Assembly: GCA_955652925.1 (NCBI GenBank) | Contig: CATPCO010000188.1 | Span: 1 to 18,838 of the forward strand | Direction: 5' to 3' | From: an uncultured Xanthobacteraceae bacterium | Lineage (GTDB): Bacteria > Pseudomonadota > Alphaproteobacteria > Rhizobiales > Xanthobacteraceae | Length of the DNA stretch: 18,838 nucleotides | In this document: positions 15,722-18,838 of the stretch, piece by piece | Numbering within the stretch: the first letter of the stretch is position 1 | Layout of the letters: the number at the start of each line of letters is the position of its first letter | Translations under genes and position numbers: made by a program | The notes under the pieces: model-generated | Database searches by the model: none | Told to the model about the DNA's origin: nothing | The model's input: only the letters and a program-made list of their open reading frames with translations

Positions 15722-16092
15722 CAGTGCGGCCCCTTGATGTTGGGACTGTCGAATCCCGTGGTTCCCATCAGATGATCGGAGTCTGAGCCGCTCGCCCCTT
15801 CCTCCTGAGGCGCAGCAGGGATGGATTTGGTTCGCTCACCCTCGCCTTCCAGCTCGTTCAAAAGATCCCGGAAACGATCGGGAACGCCCTGATGCAGGAC
15901 GTCGTCGTACATGCGCTGGAGAATGTCGCCAAGCCGTCGCTGGTCCTCTCGGCTCAGGCGTCCCCCCGTTTTTCTAGGCGGAGCATCGGTCTGCATTTCG
16001 GCCTCTGCGCTGGACGGCGATTCTGGCGTGGACTCTGGCTGACCCGCTCTTCGAACCGCCCAACCCAGCTTAACTGGCTTGGATTGCTTCAT
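15721..16092 (-). CDS. nepR: NepR anti-sigma factor
   Basis: A 123-residue NepR-type anti-sigma factor. The conserved core is at 45-82: helix one RLSREDQRRLGDILQRMYDD and helix two VPDRFRDLLNEL, joined by a short turn with the invariant Pro, Arg and Phe. These helices clamp EcfG and are taken up by the sigma-like domain of phosphorylated PhyR. It is longer than most NepR proteins: about 44 residues of low-complexity N-terminal sequence and about 40 residues of acidic/Ser/Gly-rich C-terminal tail flank the core, probably disordered. Its stop overlaps the ecfG start. It is divergent from phyR. Confidence 0.93.
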   Translation of the reverse strand: MKQSKPVKLGWAVRRAGQPESTPESPSSAEAEMQTDAPPRKTGGRLSREDQRRLGDILQRMYDDVLHQGVPDRFRDLLNELEGEGERTKSIPAAPQEEGASGSDSDHLMGTTGFDSPNIKGPH

Positions 16093-16152
16093 ATTTAGTG
16101 CTGCCGGCCACTTTGCTAGGCCCCGCAGGTTCCCTCCGGCTCATCAGGGCAT

Positions 16153-16177
16153 AACGTGTCGCCATACCGTTCGTTCC
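16153..16177 (-). promoter_or_regulatory. EcfG-dependent promoter for nepR-ecfG
   Basis: On the minus strand GGAAC (16177-16173) and CGTT (16156-16153) are separated by exactly 16 bases, a perfect match to the alphaproteobacterial EcfG/SigT consensus GGAAC-N16-CGTT. The -10 lies about 60 bases before the nepR ATG. The regulon's own sigma operon is usually under such a promoter. Confidence 0.85.
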
Positions 16178-16186
16178 GCCCGGCGT

Positions 16187-16211
16187 GGAACTTTATGGTG
16201 CACCGGTTGTT
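16187..16211 (+). promoter_or_regulatory. EcfG-type promoter for phyR
   Basis: GGAAC (16187-16191) is followed after 16 bases by TGTT (16208-16211), one mismatch from CGTT. It sits about 40 bases before the phyR GTG. Its -35 is nine bases from the -35 of the divergent promoter, so both can hardly be occupied fully at once. Confidence 0.65.
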
Positions 16212-16251
16212 TCCGCCGGGTATGCTGGGGCGAGTCAAGCGGGAGGATCCC

Positions 16252-17055
16252 GTGTCAAATTCAGCTGCTGTAGCGCAATACCTGCCCTATTTGCGCCGCT
16301 ATGCGCGAGCGCTGACGGGCAGCCAGACTTCAGGTGACGCCTATGTGGCCGCGGCATTGGAGGCCCTGATCGCGGACCGCTCCGTGATCGAGGATCCACG
16401 CGGTCCCCGGGTCGCACTCTATCGCCTCTTCACCAAGATTTGGAACTCGGTTTCCGTGAACGGAACCAGGGGCGCGGCGGAAACCACGCTACCGGGTGAG
16501 CAGAAGCTCGCCCACATCACGCCCCTTCCGCGCCAGGCCTTTCTTCTTGTTGCGCTCGAAGGCTTCTCCGAGCCCGATGCCGGGCGTATCCTCGACATCG
16601 ACGTCGTCAAATTGCGCGGCTTGGTCGAGGAATCGGGGCGTGAGCTCGCTGCGGAAATTGCGACCGACGTGCTTATCATCGAGGATGACACCTTTATTGC
16701 GATGGAGCTGGAAACGCTGGTCGAGGGACTGGGGCATCGCGTGCTCGGCGTTGCACGCACGCACGCCGAAGCTCTCACCCTCACCAAGAAGAAGAAGCCT
16801 GGCCTTATACTGGCCGATATCCAGCTTGCGGACGGCAGTTCCGGTCTCGAAGCGGTCAATGAACTGCTCACTTCGTTTGAGGCACCGGTCATTTTCATTA
16901 CCGCGTACCCCGAGCGTTTCCTGACCGGAGAACGGCCGGAGCCGGCGTTCCTGATTGCGAAACCTTTCCAACCCGCGACGGTATCCGCGGTGGCGAGCCA
17001 AGCGCTCTTCTTCGAGCGCAGCGCGAAACGCCGCGAGCGGCGGGTCACGGCTTAA
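16252..17055 (+). CDS. phyR: PhyR general stress response regulator (sigma-like/REC)
   Basis: A 267-residue PhyR. The N-terminal sigma-like domain (about 5-138) mimics EcfG, starting AQYLPYLRRYARALTGSQTSGDAYV. The C-terminal receiver domain (about 139-255) has the acidic cluster Glu144-Asp145-Asp146 and phosphoacceptor Asp189 (ILADIQLADG). Thr217 (FITAYPERFLTG) and Lys237 (AKPF) complete the switch residues. Phosphorylation exposes the sigma-like domain to capture NepR. The start is GTG at 16252, with GGGAGG six bases upstream; the longer frame lacks this and adds untypical residues. It is divergent from nepR-ecfG across an intergenic region holding two EcfG promoters. Confidence 0.95.
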   Translation: MSNSAAVAQYLPYLRRYARALTGSQTSGDAYVAAALEALIADRSVIEDPRGPRVALYRLFTKIWNSVSVNGTRGAAETTLPGEQKLAHITPLPRQAFLLVALEGFSEPDAGRILDIDVVKLRGLVEESGRELAAEIATDVLIIEDDTFIAMELETLVEGLGHRVLGVARTHAEALTLTKKKKPGLILADIQLADGSSGLEAVNELLTSFEAPVIFITAYPERFLTGERPEPAFLIAKPFQPATVSAVASQALFFERSAKRRERRVTA

Positions 17056-17149
17056 AGCCTGCCAGATCTTTGAGCAGCACTCGCCGCAGCCGGCCCCGAC
17101 ATGGGGCGAGGTTCGGTCTACCCCCTTTGGTTGCGGCAGGCCGGACCCC

Positions 17150-17193
17150 AAAAAAAGCTCGGGCGTAGTCGACTATCGTCGACTGCGCCCGAG
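17150..17193 (-). terminator. Intrinsic terminator, minus strand
   Basis: The arms 17158-17173 (CTCGGGCGTAGTCGAC) and 17178-17193 (GTCGACTGCGCCCGAG) pair at 15 of 16 positions around a 4-base loop. On the minus strand the stem is followed by GC and seven T residues (17156-17150). The plus strand has no T-tract after the stem. No minus-strand protein gene precedes it. Confidence 0.8.
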
Positions 17194-17233
17194 GGTACCG
17201 GCCGAGCACGGGGAGGGGGAAATGGGCGGCCGG
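17150..17233 (-). ncRNA. Candidate small RNA with C/U-rich loop (3' part)
   Basis: Read on the minus strand, CCGGCCG (17233-17227) and CGGCCGG (17204-17198) form a perfect 7-bp stem. Its 22-base loop contains TTTCCCCCTCCCC, complementary to purine-rich ribosome sites. Four bases later the terminator hairpin and its T-tail follow. A C/U-rich loop next to an intrinsic terminator is the pattern of many alphaproteobacterial small RNAs. The 5' end and promoter are not seen; the 195 bases up to the next gene at 17429 could hold them, and no other gene was seen there. A GGAAC on this strand near 17270 lacks a correctly spaced -10. The whole phyR-17429 gap is 373 bases. Confidence 0.5.
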
Positions 17234-17428
17234 CTGCCATAACAATGCGCCTGCCGACCCATTGGTTCCGGAAAAAATTGCCCGTCTACTCCTCCCAATT
17301 CGACGGCACTCGAAGCGGCTCCGACTTCAGCCAACTGGGGTGCGAGGCCATGCGGGGGCTTACGGCAACCAATGAACCTAATGGAGCATTAATGCGACTA
17401 AGGGGCATAGGGATCGTGGGAGCTACCC

Positions 17429-17743
17429 ATGCGGCGTCACTCTCGATACTTTCTTGCCTGCTCCGGCGCGGCTTTGGCCTTGGCATGCTTCCTTGCTGGG
17501 CTCGAAGTGTCCACCACGACGGCGGCCACGTCGGTCGACCAAGGGATCGCGACGGTCAACCGCACCCTCAAAAGTGACCGCCTGCCGCTGACCACACCCA
17601 ACAGCCGCAACGCGGTCAATGGTCCGGCAAATAGCCAGACGCCGCGCGCCCCGGAGCCGAGGCTTCTGGAAGGGTGCGAGCCGATGGTCAGCGCCATCGG
17701 GCAGCCCCCGCTCGCGCGCGTGCCTGGACGCTGCCTCTCGTAA
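17429..17743 (+). CDS. Small secreted protein, unknown function
   Basis: A 104-residue protein with an N-terminal signal peptide: basic MRRHSR, hydrophobic FLACSGAALALACFLAGL and probable cleavage near TTAA (residues 30-33). The mature part is polar, with a Pro/Asn-rich middle and a C-terminal segment LLEGCEPMVSAIG...PGRCLS. The two cysteines (about 83 and 102) could form a disulfide. Short exported proteins with this GCEP...GRC ending are recognisable in Rhizobiales, but no function is known to me. GGGAG lies about nine bases before the ATG. It lies between phyR and the sensor gene, so it may be envelope-stress related, which is only inference from position. Confidence 0.65.
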   Translation: MRRHSRYFLACSGAALALACFLAGLEVSTTTAATSVDQGIATVNRTLKSDRLPLTTPNSRNAVNGPANSQTPRAPEPRLLEGCEPMVSAIGQPPLARVPGRCLS

Positions 17744-17824
17744 AAGACGTTTCCCACCACCACCATTCGCGGATTGGGCTCGCCTTCATGGAGGTTGAGC
17801 CCGCATGGCATTCCTTGCCTGACC

Positions 17825-17850
17825 GGAACTTTCGAAATGCGGGAATACTT
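17825..17850 (+). promoter_or_regulatory. Weak EcfG-like promoter candidate before sensor gene
   Basis: GGAAC at 17825-17829 is followed after 17 bases by ACTT (17847-17850), sharing only the TT of the -10 consensus. It lies about 110 bases before the sensor start. A perfect -35 with a poor -10 makes this a low-confidence call. Confidence 0.25.
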
Positions 17851-17961
17851 GTATGGAGCGGTGCGCACCACTGCACGGGCACAACATCGTCTTTGACCTG
17901 TTCTCCGCGCTCGCCTAAGGCTGCGCCAGGTTGGATGTTTCGAGTGCCCTAAATTTTGGAT

Positions 17962-18838
17962 ATGAACGTGTCTGGAGTGGAAGAGAAGAAACAGCCCGCG
18001 CAGACACCGCGAGACGAAAAGATCGTCCCCCTTGCGCAGTTTCGAGCAGCGCTCGACGGCAGCCTGCTCAGCGTCTGGTCTTGGGACCTGCTCTCCCATC
18101 AGTTGGTCTGGTCGAGCAATCTCGAAGACTTTCACGGCCCGTCCGCCAACAAGCTCGACGGCATCTTTCCTTTGGTGCCGCAGGATTTGCCCGCGCAGGA
18201 GGGGCTGCTTGCGGCGATCTCCAACGCGCTCAACACCCGCCAGCCTTGCCGGGTGGAATACCGCCTGCCCGGATCATCGGGACGCGACGAACGGTGGTTC
18301 GAGGCTTCTGCAACGGTCCTCGTCAAAGATGGCACCGCGGTGCAGATGCTCGGCATGTGCCGTGAGGTGACCGAACGCCTGCACGTCAATCGGGAAGTGC
18401 GCATGCGTGCGCGCCAGCAGGAGACGCTCGCACGACTGGGTGAGGACGCACTCACCGAAAGCGACCTGCAGAAATTCTTCAACGAGGTCGTCCACACGGT
18501 CGGAGACATTCTTGACCTCGAAATGGTGAAGATCCTGGAATTGTTGCCGGGGGACGCCGAGCTCCTGCTGCGGGCAGGCATTGGCTGGAAACCGGGCCTG
18601 GTGGGTAGCGCAACAGTATCGACCGGTCGCGATTCACAGGCCGGCTACACCCTTGCTTCCGGCCGGCCCGTGATCGTGGAAAACCTCGCGACCGAAACAA
18701 GATTTACCGGACAGCCGCTGTTGCACAAGCACGGCGTTACAAGCGGCATTACTGCGCCGATCGCCGGGCGCGACGGCCGCGCCTACGGCGTGCTTGGGCT
18801 CCATACCGGCAAGCGGCGCAGGTTTTACGACTATGAGG
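17962..18838 (+). CDS. PAS-GAF sensor protein, probable signalling kinase (3' truncated)
   Basis: The first 292 residues of a larger cytoplasmic sensor; the frame is open to the window end. Residues 1-24 are polar. A PAS domain spans about 25-142 (RAALDGSLLSVWSWD to QMLGMCREVTERL), followed by a short coiled linker (140-160, RMRARQQETLARLGEDAL). A GAF domain begins at about 165 and contains GYTLASGRPVIVENLATETRF and GITAPIAGRDGRAYGVLGLH. There is no membrane segment. The effector domain lies outside the window; in this context an HWE/HisKA_2 histidine kinase feeding PhyR is the favoured guess, but a GGDEF or other output is possible. The ATG has a weak upstream purine stretch (TTGGAT). Confidence 0.75.
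   Translation, partial: MNVSGVEEKKQPAQTPRDEKIVPLAQFRAALDGSLLSVWSWDLLSHQLVWSSNLEDFHGPSANKLDGIFPLVPQDLPAQEGLLAAISNALNTRQPCRVEYRLPGSSGRDERWFEASATVLVKDGTAVQMLGMCREVTERLHVNREVRMRARQQETLARLGEDALTESDLQKFFNEVVHTVGDILDLEMVKILELLPGDAELLLRAGIGWKPGLVGSATVSTGRDSQAGYTLASGRPVIVENLATETRFTGQPLLHKHGVTSGITAPIAGRDGRAYGVLGLHTGKRRRFYDYE

Noticed and set aside
17210..17242. Six-codon frame (MGGRLP) after a very strong GGAGGGGG site
   Set aside because: The purine-rich stretch is better explained as the complement of the C/U loop of the small-RNA candidate; no downstream gene would use it as a leader.
17230..17275. EcfG promoter on the minus strand for the small-RNA candidate
   Set aside because: GGAAC is present, but the nearest TGTT is 20 bases away, too far for the consensus spacing.
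17777..17803. GGGCTC...GAGCCC hairpin as a terminator for the small secreted-protein gene
   Set aside because: The stem is only six pairs and no T-tract follows.
17437..18135. Minus-strand open frame of 232 codons upstream of the orphan terminator
   Set aside because: It would explain the terminator, but it overlaps the secreted-protein gene and the sensor start, has a shadow-like composition and no recognisable domain.

Overview
The window is high-GC, densely packed and alphaproteobacterial. The best placement is Rhizobiales (Bradyrhizobiaceae/Xanthobacteraceae-like). This rests on a complete general stress response locus (EcfG sigma factor, NepR anti-sigma, PhyR response regulator) with matching promoters, several xanthine-oxidase-family molybdenum hydroxylase subunits, a Bug-type substrate-binding protein, and protein styles typical of that group. 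The placement is inferred from content; no rRNA is present.

Layout. 1-1337 (+): C-terminal half of aminopeptidase N, entering from outside. 1338-1604: repeat-rich intergenic DNA. 1605-3192 (+): a lipoprotein-like L,D-transpeptidase, then a Bug/TctC solute-binding protein. 3223-5007 (-): ppx/gppA followed by the 23S rRNA methyltransferase rlmE. 5241-7601 (+): a molybdenum hydroxylase large subunit without partner subunits. 7639-8199 (+): a BrnT/BrnA toxin-antitoxin pair with a palindromic site in front. 8245-12085 (-): a complete three-subunit molybdenum hydroxylase operon, transcribed FeS subunit, large subunit, FAD subunit. 12225-14803 (-): a large periplasmic L,D-transpeptidase followed by a haloacetate-dehalogenase-type hydrolase. 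15170-16092 (-): nepR-ecfG. 16252-17055 (+): phyR. 17150-17233 (-): candidate small RNA ending in an intrinsic terminator. 17429-17743 (+): small secreted protein. 17962-end (+): PAS-GAF sensor protein running off the window.

How the parts work together. The right end is the general stress response switch: phosphorylated PhyR binds NepR, which frees EcfG. Two divergent EcfG-type promoters lie back to back between nepR and phyR, so the circuit should be self-amplifying. A PAS-GAF protein downstream is a candidate sensor. The centre is a molybdenum hydroxylase island: two large subunits of equal length with AYRGAGR-type active-site loops, but only one set of FeS and FAD subunits, with a toxin-antitoxin pair between them.

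The least ordinary signals are non-coding. (1) An orphan intrinsic terminator on the minus strand, preceded by a stem-loop exposing a C/U-rich anti-Shine-Dalgarno loop, suggests an unannotated small RNA in the stress locus. (2) Two intergenic palindromes at 1394-1460 and 13178-13210 are built from heptamers that differ almost only by transitions. (3) A 32-nt palindromic repeat occurs twice in opposite orientation.
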